Both the position numbers and the translations under genes were made by a program. A model generated the notes under the pieces. That model was not told the DNA's origin. It made no database searches and was given only the letters and a program-made list of their open reading frames with translations. Shown piece after piece: positions 33,662-42,046 of a stretch of 64,000 nt of DNA; position 1 is the first letter of the stretch; the number at the start of each line of letters is the position of its first letter. The stretch lies in contig NZ_JAUOQR010000004.1 of NCBI RefSeq assembly GCF_030547185.1, positions 186,001-250,000 of the forward strand. Reading direction: 5' to 3'. The DNA is from Neptuniibacter sp. 1_MG-2023. GTDB lineage: Bacteria; Pseudomonadota; Gammaproteobacteria; Pseudomonadales; Balneatricaceae.

Positions 33662-34780
33662 GTGCCTAAAAAAGGTATTATGGTGTGTGGTCACGGTAGC
33701 CGTGATAAAGATGCAGAGCGTGAATTTAGCCGTGTGGCTGAGGGGTTGAAAAAGCGCTTTCCTGCTATGCCTATCGAGTATGGTTTTTTAGAATTTTCTG
33801 CACCTAATATCCATATGGGGCTTAACTCTTTACTAGAGCAAGGTGTTGATGATATTTACGCGGTACCTGGGATGTTGTTTGCGGCGACACATGCCAAAAA
33901 TGATATTCCATCGGTGTTGACTACCTATGCGGAGAAAAACGATGGGGTTTCTGTACATTATGGTCAAGAATTAGGCTTACACCCCGCGATGATCGAAGCG
34001 TTTCAAGCACGTATTTACGAATCCTTAGGTCTTGATCCGGCTAATCCGCCAGATAATCTTTATGACACTATGTTGGTTGTTGTCGGTCGTGGTACTTCTG
34101 ATACTGAGGCGAACGCTGAAGCCGCTAAACTAACCCGCATAGTCAATGAAAATATGGGTTTTGGTTGGGCAGATACCGTTTATTCTGGAGTGACTTATCC
34201 ATCAGTGGGCGTTGGCTTAGAACGCTTAATTAAACTCGACTTTAAACGCATTGTTGTCGCGCCCTATTTTTTATTCACAGGTCGTTTAATTAAACGCATT
34301 TTCGGTTATGTGGATAAAGTTGCTACGGAAAATCCTGAATTTGAATTTATTAAAACTCCTTATCTAAATGATCATGAAAAAGTCATTGATGCATTTGAGA
34401 TAAGGGTGCGTGAAATTTTAGAGGATGAGGGGCAATCGCCCAGTGAATCCTTGATGGAATCTTTCCAGCGACGTTTAGCTTCAGGTGAGGTGGATATTCA
34501 TCACCATCATGCTGAATTTAATCCTGAGGATGAGCATTCACAGGGTCATAGTCATTCACATGGGCATTCACACACGCATGATCACGAGCATACCCATGAT
34601 CATAGCCACGGGCACTCCCATGGAATCTATAAGCATATAGGTCATCCATTAGGCCCGCGTACAATGATAGGTGAAGGGATCTGTTGCTGCTTTATGAGTC
34701 AGTTTCCACAAGAGATTCTGGATGAAGAGAAGGAGAAAATCGGGCTGTCTAAACCTGAGGATGCTTTAGCTCACCAATAA
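33662..34780 (+). CDS. cbiX: Sirohydrochlorin cobaltochelatase CbiX, long His-rich form
   Basis: 372-residue type II chelatase inserting Co2+ into sirohydrochlorin. Two CbiX repeats are visible: the first starts GIMVCGHGSRDKDAEREF with the catalytic His, and the second contains MLVVVGRGTSD and the VAPYFLFTG segment. The C-terminal ~110 residues hold a long His tract (about residues 279-325 with repeated HSHGHSH/HTHDHEH) followed by GICCCFM, a possible Fe-S or metal ligand cluster. GTG at 33662 is favoured by GGAG eight bases upstream; a longer frame from 33572 lacks support. It gives the early-insertion route alongside CobN. Confidence 0.9.
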   Translation: MPKKGIMVCGHGSRDKDAEREFSRVAEGLKKRFPAMPIEYGFLEFSAPNIHMGLNSLLEQGVDDIYAVPGMLFAATHAKNDIPSVLTTYAEKNDGVSVHYGQELGLHPAMIEAFQARIYESLGLDPANPPDNLYDTMLVVVGRGTSDTEANAEAAKLTRIVNENMGFGWADTVYSGVTYPSVGVGLERLIKLDFKRIVVAPYFLFTGRLIKRIFGYVDKVATENPEFEFIKTPYLNDHEKVIDAFEIRVREILEDEGQSPSESLMESFQRRLASGEVDIHHHHAEFNPEDEHSQGHSHSHGHSHTHDHEHTHDHSHGHSHGIYKHIGHPLGPRTMIGEGICCCFMSQFPQEILDEEKEKIGLSKPEDALAHQ

Positions 34781-34805
34781 CAGGATATCTTGGTTTAGAT
34801 TAAAG

Positions 34806-34840
34806 GTCAGGGGGCTAGAAAAGCCCCTTGACGGTCTTTT
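34806..34840 (+). terminator. Terminator at the end of the cobalamin operon
   Basis: A strong stem (GTCAGGGGGCT against AAGCCCCTTGAC, short AGAA loop) followed by GGTCTTTT lies 25 bases past the CbiX stop and between convergent genes. It plausibly ends the 25-kb operon and may also serve the convergent cytochrome gene. Confidence 0.75.
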
Positions 34841-34850
34841 AGTGAAGCGA

Positions 34851-35372
34851 TTATTTTCTATTTTGCTCAGCAATAATATGCTGATAAGAGAAAAGATGAT
34901 GAGAGTCTGTATGTGGTGCGTGGCATGCGGCACATTGGGTTAGGTCTTTATTGGCTCTCTCGCCGCTTGGTTTGAATGCAGCAAAATCCCAATCATCATT
35001 GCCCATGCCTTTAGGGTAAGCCTCGGCCGCACCTTCACGCCGTTCCATTACGGCAAGCAAAGCCAGCTTATTAATGATTCTCTCTCCTAAGGTGGAGTTG
35101 ATAACCTTACCATCGGCATCTTTTTCTACTTTGTAAATTTCCCCGACGATCACTGTACCGTAAGGTAATTGACCATTTTCTTCGGTACCACTTAGCCCTT
35201 TGTCATTAATGTATAACTTAATGTACTGATCGGGGTTTTGAGTACGGTTAAGAGCTAGGTAAGGTGTAAAGTTGGTCAAGTAGTCTGCTGGGAAATCAAT
35301 TTCATCTCCAGGACCGGCCCAACAAAAGGAGCTGCCTATGATACCTGCGGTTAGTGCTATAACTTTCTTCAT
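34851..35372 (-). CDS. Cytochrome P460 family protein
   Basis: 173-residue periplasmic haem protein with a signal peptide (cleavage near FCWA-GP). A C-terminal CAACH (CxxCH) haem c-binding motif lies near residues 147-151, preceded by the P460-family core with TVIVGEIYKVEKDADG and GNDDWDFAAFKPSG. Some P460 proteins oxidise hydroxylamine or detoxify NO, but many are uncharacterised. The family lysine cross-link to haem cannot be assigned by eye. GAGGAT precedes the ATG. It is a single gene convergent with the cobalamin operon. Confidence 0.8.
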   Translation of the reverse strand: MKKVIALTAGIIGSSFCWAGPGDEIDFPADYLTNFTPYLALNRTQNPDQYIKLYINDKGLSGTEENGQLPYGTVIVGEIYKVEKDADGKVINSTLGERIINKLALLAVMERREGAAEAYPKGMGNDDWDFAAFKPSGERANKDLTQCAACHAPHTDSHHLFSYQHIIAEQNRK

Positions 35373-35518
35373 GTCTTCATCCTCACATATTATTATTTTT
35401 TGCGCTTTTGAAGTGATGTTTTTAACATGTATTAAATATACATTAATTTTATTAAGAGTCTATTATTTGGATGATATTTTCAATGCCTAGTTCTATAAGA
35501 GGTTTTGAGGTATAGCTG

Positions 35519-35932
35519 TTAGCGATAAAGTTGTGTAGGAGAGTAGGTTAGTTCGAGCTGGGTTCGCTCTGCCTTTGTTAACTTTTTAACCACTAAAGCA
35601 TAGGAACGATCAATCAATCGCTCAATCTCTTTTTCGGGCATCGTTGGTTTTAGGACAACACTGATCCAATGTTTCTTGGACATATGATAGGCCGGTAGAA
35701 TCTCAGGAAATATATCGCGCAGCATAAAGGCTTCATCAGGGTCGCATTTGAGGTTTAAAAAAGCATAGCCGGCAAACTCACTACCTAGTTCTTTTCCCGC
35801 TTTTCCGCAAATGCCTAACAGAGCAAACATTTTTTTCTTTACTTTAAATACCGCTGTTTGTGGACCAAAGGGATATTCTTTATAGACATCAGGACGAGAG
35901 AGGGCGTATTTTTCTGCTTGTTTATAATCCAT
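35519..35932 (-). CDS. MmcQ/YjbR family protein
   Basis: 137-residue protein of the YjbR (CyaY-like fold) family, sometimes annotated as DNA-binding. Characteristic parts are DVYKEYPFGPQTAVFKVKKKMFALLG, LNLKCDPDEA and the C-terminal HWISVVL...LIDRSYALVVKKL. The ATG at 35932 is preferred because an AAGGG is 10 bases upstream, and residues before it in the longer frame lie in AT-rich divergent promoter space shared with the CreA-like gene. Biological function is unestablished for the family. Confidence 0.85.
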   Translation of the reverse strand: MDYKQAEKYALSRPDVYKEYPFGPQTAVFKVKKKMFALLGICGKAGKELGSEFAGYAFLNLKCDPDEAFMLRDIFPEILPAYHMSKKHWISVVLKPTMPEKEIERLIDRSYALVVKKLTKAERTQLELTYSPTQLYR

Positions 35933-36024
35933 AAAGTCACTGCCCTTAGGTTTATTGAGTAATATTTTGGTTGGCGCGATACTGTTTGCTGTAAGTTTAA
36001 AATATAAATAATACAAGGATAAGC

Positions 36025-36483
36025 ATGAAAAATGTTCTATTAATCAGCATTTTCTCTCTATTGTTAGGTTGTAGTGATGACGAAGTGGGGGATGTTTCTC
36101 TTGGTTTTTTAACCACTAAAGATATAAAGATTAGTGTGTTTGTCGATCCCATAGTGACAGGCGTTACCTGTCATATTGCAAACATTGAGGCTGATTTAGA
36201 TTTTGCGGATCCTAGTGATGGGGCTATTGCTTGCCGCCAAACAGGGGTGATAAGTCCTGAGATGATTGATCAGATAGATAAGTCAAAATCAGGAGAGGTC
36301 GTGTTTAAAAAGTCGAAAAGTATTCTGTTTAAATCGTTAAAAATTCGCCGTATTTATGATGCTAGCTCCCAAACACTGATGTATGTTTCTTATTCAACAA
36401 AGGAAACTTCTGGGAGCTATAAGCACAGTTTGTCCACTGTACCGCTGTGGGGTACTAATGCTTATAAAGTAAAGACTCAATAG
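36025..36483 (+). CDS. CreA family lipoprotein
   Basis: 152-residue CreA-like exported protein. A lipobox LLLGC ends the signal peptide at Cys16, so it should be lipid-anchored. The body matches CreA: VGDVSLGFLTTKDIKISVFVDPIVTGVTCHIA, IACRQTG and a Lys-rich MIDQ...VVFKKSKSILFKSLKI. The paired cysteines (about C50 and C70) could form a disulfide. Function of the family is not known. It is divergent from the YjbR gene, preceded by AAGGATAAGC. Confidence 0.85.
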   Translation: MKNVLLISIFSLLLGCSDDEVGDVSLGFLTTKDIKISVFVDPIVTGVTCHIANIEADLDFADPSDGAIACRQTGVISPEMIDQIDKSKSGEVVFKKSKSILFKSLKIRRIYDASSQTLMYVSYSTKETSGSYKHSLSTVPLWGTNAYKVKTQ

Positions 36484-36524
36484 CAAGCCTGTTGAGAGAG
36501 GAGTAAAAGCAGATGAATGAGCCT

Positions 36525-37184
36525 TTATTGCTCACGTGTAAACCTTAAAATATCACCTTTAAAAGGCTGTTCTAAATAGTCGGTGTTAATGGGCTTTATA
36601 TGGGAGGGAGAGTAGCCATATTTATCCATTAGTAGACTGAGTTTGTTTTTTCGACCACGGCCTGGATCAACAATAATAACTTCGCATGTAGGTTTTGCAT
36701 GGTTTTCAATAAAGTCGGCTAATTGTTGAATATGTTGATTTTCATACAGAAGGTCGCTACCAATAATCAGATCAAACTTTCCTAAGTCACTCGTATCTTC
36801 AGCCCAATCTACACGTTCAAATTTAATCTCTTCATCATGATTTAGGACGGTGTTTCTTTGTAAGAATGTTTCAACTTCAGGATGATAATCTGTGGCGGTA
36901 ATATTGGCGTGCTGTTTGTTTAATAATAAGCTAGACAGAGCCATTCCGCAGCCTACTTCTAAGATCTTTTTGCCTTCGGTTTCATAGTCAGAGATATAGT
37001 TTGCAAGAACTAGACTTGAGGGCCAAATGATACCAAAGAGCGGCCATAGGGCAGAGGATATACCTAGCTCTTCCGCAATCCCTTTGGGATCGCTAAATTG
37101 TTGATTATCACGCAGTGTACATAAGTGAATATCAATTTTTCCAAACTCGACAGTTTGGTATCGAACACGTACAGGGGTCGTCAT
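36525..37184 (-). CDS. Class I SAM-dependent methyltransferase (family 16-like)
   Basis: 219-residue methyltransferase with motif I as ILEVGCGMALSSLLL near residues 73-87, acidic motif ITATDYHPEV near 95-104 and FDLIIGSDLLYE near 136-147, the last in the pattern of protein-lysine methyltransferase family 16 (METTL21/ETFBKMT-like). A YQTVEFGKIDIHL beta-rich N-terminus fits too. The substrate may be a protein but is not identified. Start ATG follows GGATAAAAA. Single gene. Confidence 0.75.
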   Translation of the reverse strand: MTTPVRVRYQTVEFGKIDIHLCTLRDNQQFSDPKGIAEELGISSALWPLFGIIWPSSLVLANYISDYETEGKKILEVGCGMALSSLLLNKQHANITATDYHPEVETFLQRNTVLNHDEEIKFERVDWAEDTSDLGKFDLIIGSDLLYENQHIQQLADFIENHAKPTCEVIIVDPGRGRKNKLSLLMDKYGYSPSHIKPINTDYLEQPFKGDILRFTREQ

Positions 37185-37533
37185 TTTTTATCCAGAGTTG
37201 ATTGATTCGGCATAGCCAGCTATCAAAGATAAATGACATTAAATATGTCTATTTAGAGTACAGCGCTGTGGCTTAAGTGCAAGATTTTTTATTTTTAGCC
37301 GACTCATTACAGATACTCTGCATAATCAGAAGGGGACTCTCTGTGTGGGGTACTTTGGTATCGTATTGATGATGCTTAAGTAGTAAATCTTGCTAATCAG
37401 CTTGTTCAAATTAGCTATCAGCGGCTTTAATTAAGGTTATAAAAAAACAATAAGGCGTTAAGGATGTCAATTATTAGAGCGATAACTCTAATAATGTCAT
37501 AAAAGCGTTTTTAGGATGTATGGGTGGTAGCTA
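37185..37533. promoter_or_regulatory. Divergent promoter region with a perfect inverted repeat
   Basis: 349 bases between divergent genes. A perfect 10-bp inverted repeat (ATTATTAGAG / CTCTAATAAT, 6-base spacer) at 37470-37495 sits about 38 bases upstream of the FIST-receptor start. It may be an operator or a leader hairpin. A poly-A run (about 37441-37447) lies just upstream. No gene is visible. Confidence 0.5.
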
Positions 37534-39546
37534 ATGTCTTGGTTTGGTCGCAGTAAATCGTTAAAAACTCCTGTTGCTGATGCTGAAGTTATTAAAGTTA
37601 AATCTATTAGTAGTCGAGAAATCTCTGCCGATAATCTTGCTATGCTCGCTTTTGATGGGGCGTCGGTATCTTTGGTTATTGCGTTTATTTCACCACATAT
37701 CGATTTTGAGAGCACAATTAGACAGTTAAAATCTGCTATGCCTGGTGCACCTAAAATCGTAGGTGTAATGACGGCCGGAGAGTTAAGTTCCTGTGGACAA
37801 AAGTTGTACCATGATGCCGATAATCATTGGGATCACATAGTTGTTCAAAGTTACAGTAGTGATGTTTTCTCTGATGTGGCGATTAGGTCAGTACCGCTTC
37901 ATTGTGAAGATATTCGTGCTGGCAATCCGACCATGACAAGAAAAGAGCGGGTGGTTAAATTCGCTGAAGAATTTAAACGCATCCAAGTACCTTTTGAGGT
38001 TAATTATCAAGACACGTTAGCCTTGACCTTTTTTGATGGCTTATCAGCTAGTGAAAACTTTTTCATGCAAGGCTTGTATGAAAGTGGTCAATTTCCTTGT
38101 TATTTTGTTGGCGGTTCTGCTGGTGGTAAATTAGATTTTCAACAAGCTCTTGTGTTTGATGGGGAGCGTGTTGCTCACAACCATGCTGTTGTTATCTTTG
38201 TTAAGTTAGCGCCTAGTATGCGTTATGGCGTCTTCAAGGCGCATAACTTTGAAAAAACGTCGACCTCCTTTATCGTTGCAGAATCTAATGTTTATACACG
38301 GGTTGTTCAGTCAGCCATTCGTGATGGTAGTAACCAGTTAAGCTCTATCGTAGATCTGCTCTGTGAGCATTTTAAGTGTTCTGCATCTCAGTTAGGTGAT
38401 GCCCTTGCTGGTTATTCCTTCGCGGTTGAAATTGGTGGTGAGCTATTTATCCGTTCTATCGCTGCCATTAATGAGGCAGAAGGCAGTATCGCATTTTTCT
38501 GTGATTTAGAGTTTGGTGATCGATTGTATTTGGTTAAAGCTAAGCCTTTTGCCCAGACAACGAGTCAAGATTACCGTAATTTTTTACAAGGGAAATCAAG
38601 TAAACCTGTAGCGATGTTGGCAAATGACTGTGTGTTGCGCCGTTTGAACAATACTAATGAGCTTGCGCAAGTGCATGATTTTGACGGTATGAATGTTGCC
38701 GGGTTCTCCACATTTGGGGAGTTACTCGGTGTTCATATGAATCAGACGCTTACCGCGTTGTTCTTTTTTAAAGTTCAACCAGGTGAGCGATTTCAAGATG
38801 AGTACGCCGATAAGTTTCCCTATCACTACAGCAATTTCCGTCAATATTTTTTGAATGCTCGAATCAATAGCTTAGAGCAGATCAACTATTTACAAAACAA
38901 CTTGATCGAATGTATGGGAGCCTATCGTCCTCTATTGCGGAAAATGGTTGGCAGTTTTGATCATGTTTCCGGCTATGCTCAAACGACAGGCAATGTCCTG
39001 AATGATATTCAGCAGAAATTCTTAGGATTTTCTAAAGGTATTGAAGATCAAGGTGAATCGCGTAAAGACTTACACTTAAAGGTAGAAGACTTAAAGCAGA
39101 ACTCTGAAGAGGTCTTAACTATTTTGAGCGTTATTTCTAGTATCGCTGATCAAACCAATCTATTAGCGCTTAATGCTGCAATTGAGGCTGCGCGTGCAGG
39201 CGAGGCGGGCAGAGGCTTTGCTGTTGTGGCTGATGAAGTTAGGCAGCTCTCCCATAACACTCAGCATAGTTTGAATGAAACGGGGAAAACGATTCATGCG
39301 GTAACGGGGTCAATTAATGCTATCCGCGATACGATCACAGAAATGGAAAGCTTCATGAGTCAAGTTTCTGAAAGCTCTAAAGCATTAAGTGATGAGATGA
39401 GTGGTCTTGTTGGATCATCCGAAGAGACCAGTGAACAAGTAAAAGATAGTATTGATTACATATCGGATGTTGAGACCGAAATGGATAATATTGATAGAGA
39501 AGTAGAAGCGATTGAGCGTCTACGTAAAATAGATACTTCTCGTTAG
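37534..39546 (+). CDS. Cytoplasmic FIST-domain methyl-accepting chemotaxis protein
   Basis: 670-residue soluble receptor: a FIST N domain (about 40-235, including [19 protein letters not shown] near 190-208), a FIST C domain (about 245-375, with [13 protein letters not shown]), a connecting region and a C-terminal MCP signalling coiled coil. The kinase-binding hairpin is visible as [35 protein letters not shown] around residues 538-572. There are no membrane segments and no HAMP domain. FIST domains are proposed to sense small ligands such as amino acids. It would feed CheA/CheW in the cytoplasm. No chemotaxis genes are adjacent. Confidence 0.9.
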   Translation: MSWFGRSKSLKTPVADAEVIKVKSISSREISADNLAMLAFDGASVSLVIAFISPHIDFESTIRQLKSAMPGAPKIVGVMTAGELSSCGQKLYHDADNHWDHIVVQSYSSDVFSDVAIRSVPLHCEDIRAGNPTMTRKERVVKFAEEFKRIQVPFEVNYQDTLALTFFDGLSASENFFMQGLYESGQFPCYFVGGSAGGKLDFQQALVFDGERVAHNHAVVIFVKLAPSMRYGVFKAHNFEKTSTSFIVAESNVYTRVVQSAIRDGSNQLSSIVDLLCEHFKCSASQLGDALAGYSFAVEIGGELFIRSIAAINEAEGSIAFFCDLEFGDRLYLVKAKPFAQTTSQDYRNFLQGKSSKPVAMLANDCVLRRLNNTNELAQVHDFDGMNVAGFSTFGELLGVHMNQTLTALFFFKVQPGERFQDEYADKFPYHYSNFRQYFLNARINSLEQINYLQNNLIECMGAYRPLLRKMVGSFDHVSGYAQTTGNVLNDIQQKFLGFSKGIEDQGESRKDLHLKVEDLKQNSEEVLTILSVISSIADQTNLLALNAAIEAARAGEAGRGFAVVADEVRQLSHNTQHSLNETGKTIHAVTGSINAIRDTITEMESFMSQVSESSKALSDEMSGLVGSSEETSEQVKDSIDYISDVETEMDNIDREVEAIERLRKIDTSR

Positions 39547-39562
39547 TTTTTGCTTACGGTTG

Positions 39563-39595
39563 CTATTCGGAGTAAGTTTTCCTTGCTCCGAGTAG
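39563..39595 (+). terminator. Hairpin after the FIST receptor gene
   Basis: CTATTCGGAGTAAG pairs with CTTGCTCCGAGTAG (14-bp, one or two mismatches, TTTTC loop), 17 bases past the stop. No T-tract follows, so the termination mechanism is uncertain. It also lies at the 3' end of the convergent DUF2986 mini-gene. Confidence 0.5.
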
Positions 39596-39631
39596 CGCTT
39601 ATCTCTCTATAAAGGCAGGCCCGTATAATCA

Positions 39632-39787
39632 TTAGGATGTAGGTGTAGCGTCGCTAGCTAGATTTTCTGTATCAACACGATCTGCTTTTGATATGTATCT
39701 AGGCTTAGTGCTCTGAGGCGCATTTTTAGCATTTGCTTTCTTTAATCTTTTTTTGAAAATTTGAGAGATCTTTTTCTTCCGATTCAT
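39632..39787 (-). CDS. DUF2986 small basic protein
   Basis: 51-residue basic protein beginning MNRKKKISQIFKKRLKKAN and containing KPRYISKADR, the hallmark of the DUF2986 family of tiny gammaproteobacterial proteins of unknown function. AAGG lies eight bases before the ATG. It is too short for usual ORF cut-offs. The strongly cationic N-terminus suggests nucleic-acid or ribosome contact, but that is inference. It is convergent with the FIST receptor gene and divergent from the cold-shock gene. Confidence 0.78.
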   Translation of the reverse strand: MNRKKKISQIFKKRLKKANAKNAPQSTKPRYISKADRVDTENLASDATPTS

Positions 39788-39901
39788 AAGGTAAGCCTTG
39801 GTGTAGTCAAACTTAGGTAGATATAAGAGTAGGGCGGATTATAGATGTTTATAGAATTTAATCATCATTTGCCTTTTTATATAAATAAATACTTATAACC
39901 T

Positions 39902-39930
39902 TTGACACAGCTCTTCCGGCAGTATATTCT
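39902..39930 (+). promoter_or_regulatory. Candidate promoter of the cold-shock gene
   Basis: TTGACA at 39902-39907 is followed after 15 or 17 bases by TATATT / TATTCT, close to a sigma-70 -35/-10 pair. It would give a 5' untranslated leader of about 145 bases, as in cspA-type genes whose leader controls cold induction. Confidence 0.5.
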
Positions 39931-40080
39931 GGTCCCAGCTTGAGATTGATCCGCTATTTATGCACAACCTTTCGAAGTATTTCCGTAATTCCTCGTCCTG
40001 TTTTTCATAAGTAAAAGTAAAAGATCGCGCAGAAACAGCCTGATAAAGGCTAATTATTTATTTTAAATAGGATACAAAAC

Positions 40081-40287
40081 ATGTCTACTACTACTGGCAC
40101 TGTTAAATGGTTTAACGAAGAAAAAGGTTTTGGTTTCATTGAGCAGCAGTCTGGTCCAGACGTTTTCGCTCATTTCTCTGCAATCCAGGGTGATGGCTTC
40201 AAAACTCTTGCTGAAGGTCAGCAAGTTGAGTTTTCTGTAACTCAGGGCCAGAAAGGTCCACAGGCTGAAAATATTCGTCCTGTATAA
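40081..40287 (+). CDS. Cold-shock protein, CspA family
   Basis: 68-residue single cold-shock domain, an RNA/ssDNA-binding beta-barrel. RNP1 is KGFGFI at residues 16-21 and RNP2 is VFAHF at 28-32; VKWFNEEKG precedes them. AGGATAC lies seven bases before the ATG. The upstream ~290 bases contain no gene and probably include a long regulated leader. It is monocistronic with its own terminator. Which csp paralogue it is cannot be told. Confidence 0.95.
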   Translation: MSTTTGTVKWFNEEKGFGFIEQQSGPDVFAHFSAIQGDGFKTLAEGQQVEFSVTQGQKGPQAENIRPV

Positions 40288-40327
40288 TACAGTTTATTTC
40301 TTTTAACTCTTTGAGTTGAAGGCTAGA

Positions 40328-40359
40328 AGAGCGTGATTTCATCATGCTCTTTTTATTTT
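40328..40359 (+). terminator. Rho-independent terminator of the cold-shock gene
   Basis: Stem AGAGCGTGAT / ATCATGCTCT with a TTC loop followed by TTTTATTTT, 40 bases past the stop codon. Confidence 0.88.
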
Positions 40360-40523
40360 ACACCCGCATTTAAATAGTTTGATCTATCTACAAATTCCTT
40401 TCTGTTTTATAGCAATATTTATTTCTGCTCTTTACCTTTAGTTGTTTATTGTAGTTTTTAGTTGGTTTACTACTAATTGGCTGATAATTAGGTCCTATTT
40501 GAAAATAAATAGGAGTTTATATT

Positions 40524-40745
40524 TTGCTGGAAAATCTCAGTGAAAATCTATGTGTATCTAAATTCCAAGGTATACATTATGATCAATGGGCTTGTTACGA
40601 ATTGATTGTGACAGCGTCCGAATCTAAACGAAAAACTTGGAAGCCAATAACAGGTTTGATGCCTGCTGAGGCCATGAGTCACTTTTTGCTACGAAACTAC
40701 CCTGCCGAATATGTGTCCAGTCAGTTTCGTGCCATTGTTAACTAA
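40524..40745 (+). CDS. Small protein of unknown function (73 aa)
   Basis: 73-residue ORF starting with TTG, supported by AGGAG eight bases upstream. No recognised domain. The sequence is mixed alpha/beta-like and soluble, with WACYELIVTASESKRKTWKPITGL and a C-terminal FLLRNYPAEYVSSQFRAI. Followed 32 bases later by another small ORF in the same orientation, so the two may be co-transcribed. Could be lineage-specific. Confidence 0.6.
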   Translation: MLENLSENLCVSKFQGIHYDQWACYELIVTASESKRKTWKPITGLMPAEAMSHFLLRNYPAEYVSSQFRAIVN

Positions 40746-40777
40746 GTCTATCTGTAATATGAGAGAAACTAGATTTG

Positions 40778-40984
40778 ATGGATAAATCTTTTGTTCTAGA
40801 ACGCATAAATGTTTTTGCAGGACAGCCTATAGATCCTGCATCCGATATTGAGGTTAAGCAGTTATTACGCAATAAATTTAATATTGCTTTACCGCAACGT
40901 CGGACATTAAACGAATCGTTAGAAGCTGTGGCCAGTGATCACGATGTGATAGATTTAATTATTCAGTATCGCCAACAGTCTTAA
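40778..40984 (+). CDS. Small protein of unknown function (68 aa)
   Basis: 68-residue ORF from ATG at 40778 (a TTG at 40775 is also in frame), preceded by GAGAG. It appears helical with repeated acidic/basic pairs (DIEVKQLLRNKFNIALPQRRTLNESLEAVASDHDV split across two helices). No domain is recognised. It follows the 73-residue gene and may form a unit with it. Confidence 0.6.
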   Translation: MDKSFVLERINVFAGQPIDPASDIEVKQLLRNKFNIALPQRRTLNESLEAVASDHDVIDLIIQYRQQS

Positions 40985-41128
40985 TCACTTTTAGTGTTTT
41001 AATTCCTTTCAGTTATCTATTTCAGTCCAGCCCTTGTATTTTATCTAGTCTGCCTTTATATACCTGTTTCTTGTGGTCGTCTTCTTGTGCGATTTGCAGC
41101 AAGTTTACAGTTGTCGTTGGAGCTATTT

Positions 41129-41836
41129 ATGAATAAAAGTTTATTAACCAATTTATTAGCCGCACTTGCTTTTTTAGCGGGTTTTATCGTGGATGATAAT
41201 TTGCTTCTGACGATTGGCCTGTTTTCACTTTCTGGCGCGCTAACGAACTGGTTAGCTATTCATATGCTGTTTGAGAAAGTGCCTGGCTTGTATGGTTCTG
41301 GCGTTATTCCTGCGCGTTTTGAGGACTTTAAGCTGGGAATAAAAGCTCTTTTGATGGAGCAGTTTTTTACTGAAGAAAATATTGAGCGGTTTCTGGGCGC
41401 TGAAAATGGAAAGCAGCCGGACCTTCATCTTGCCCCTGTTATTGAAAAAATTGATTTTTCGCCTACCTTTGATTCATTAATTGAAGTGATTCAAGCCTCT
41501 TCCTTTGGAGGTATGTTAGCTATGGTTGGCGGAACAGATGTTCTTCAGCCGTTGCGTCAACCGTTTATAGATAAGATGAAATCCTCAATTGAGGATATGA
41601 CTCGAGATGAACAGTTTGTTGCGATGTTGCGTGAAGAGTTGGAAAGCCCAAATGTTATGGCCGAGATGCGAGTCAAAGTTGAATTGATCGTTCAGCAGCG
41701 TTTAGATGAGCTAACACCGCAGCTGGTTAAAGAGATCATTCAGCGAATGATTAAGGAGCACCTAGGCTGGTTAGTTGTATGGGGCGGCGTTTTTGGTGGA
41801 TTAATTGGTTTGCTGGCTGCGCTTGTAGGTATGTAG
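41129..41836 (+). CDS. DUF445 family membrane protein
   Basis: 235-residue member of the DUF445 (YheB-like) family, with a hydrophobic N-terminal hairpin (LLTNLLAALAFLAGFIVDD, then LLTIGLFSLSGALTNWLAIHMLF), a predicted amphipathic helical middle and a C-terminal membrane segment (VVWGGVFGGLIGLLAALVG). The TNWLAIHMLFEKVPGLYGSGVIP stretch is diagnostic of DUF445. The ATG at 41129 follows TTGGAGC; the frame can be extended upstream without support. Function unknown, probably membrane-associated. Confidence 0.82.
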   Translation: MNKSLLTNLLAALAFLAGFIVDDNLLLTIGLFSLSGALTNWLAIHMLFEKVPGLYGSGVIPARFEDFKLGIKALLMEQFFTEENIERFLGAENGKQPDLHLAPVIEKIDFSPTFDSLIEVIQASSFGGMLAMVGGTDVLQPLRQPFIDKMKSSIEDMTRDEQFVAMLREELESPNVMAEMRVKVELIVQQRLDELTPQLVKEIIQRMIKEHLGWLVVWGGVFGGLIGLLAALVGM

Positions 41837-41863
41837 TTATTAAGTTTTAGTTTATCTCTTTTG

Positions 41864-41895
41864 AAGCCGCTGTTATAGCGGCTTTGTTGTTTCTT
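41864..41895 (+). terminator. Rho-independent terminator after the DUF445 gene
   Basis: Perfect stem AAGCCGCT / AGCGGCTT with a 5-base loop and a T-rich tail TGTTGTTTCTT, 28 bases after the stop. Confidence 0.85.
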
Positions 41896-42046
41896 GACTG
41901 TGTTCTCTCATATGTAAATATCTTTTGATGGTATGGGCAATTGAGCAATAAAATAGTTGAAAAGAGGTAGCTGTGTTTTATATCTATATTGGCCTGTTTT
42001 TTAGTGATTTTGTCTAATTTTTTGTCGTTAAGTTTTGAGGCTTATT

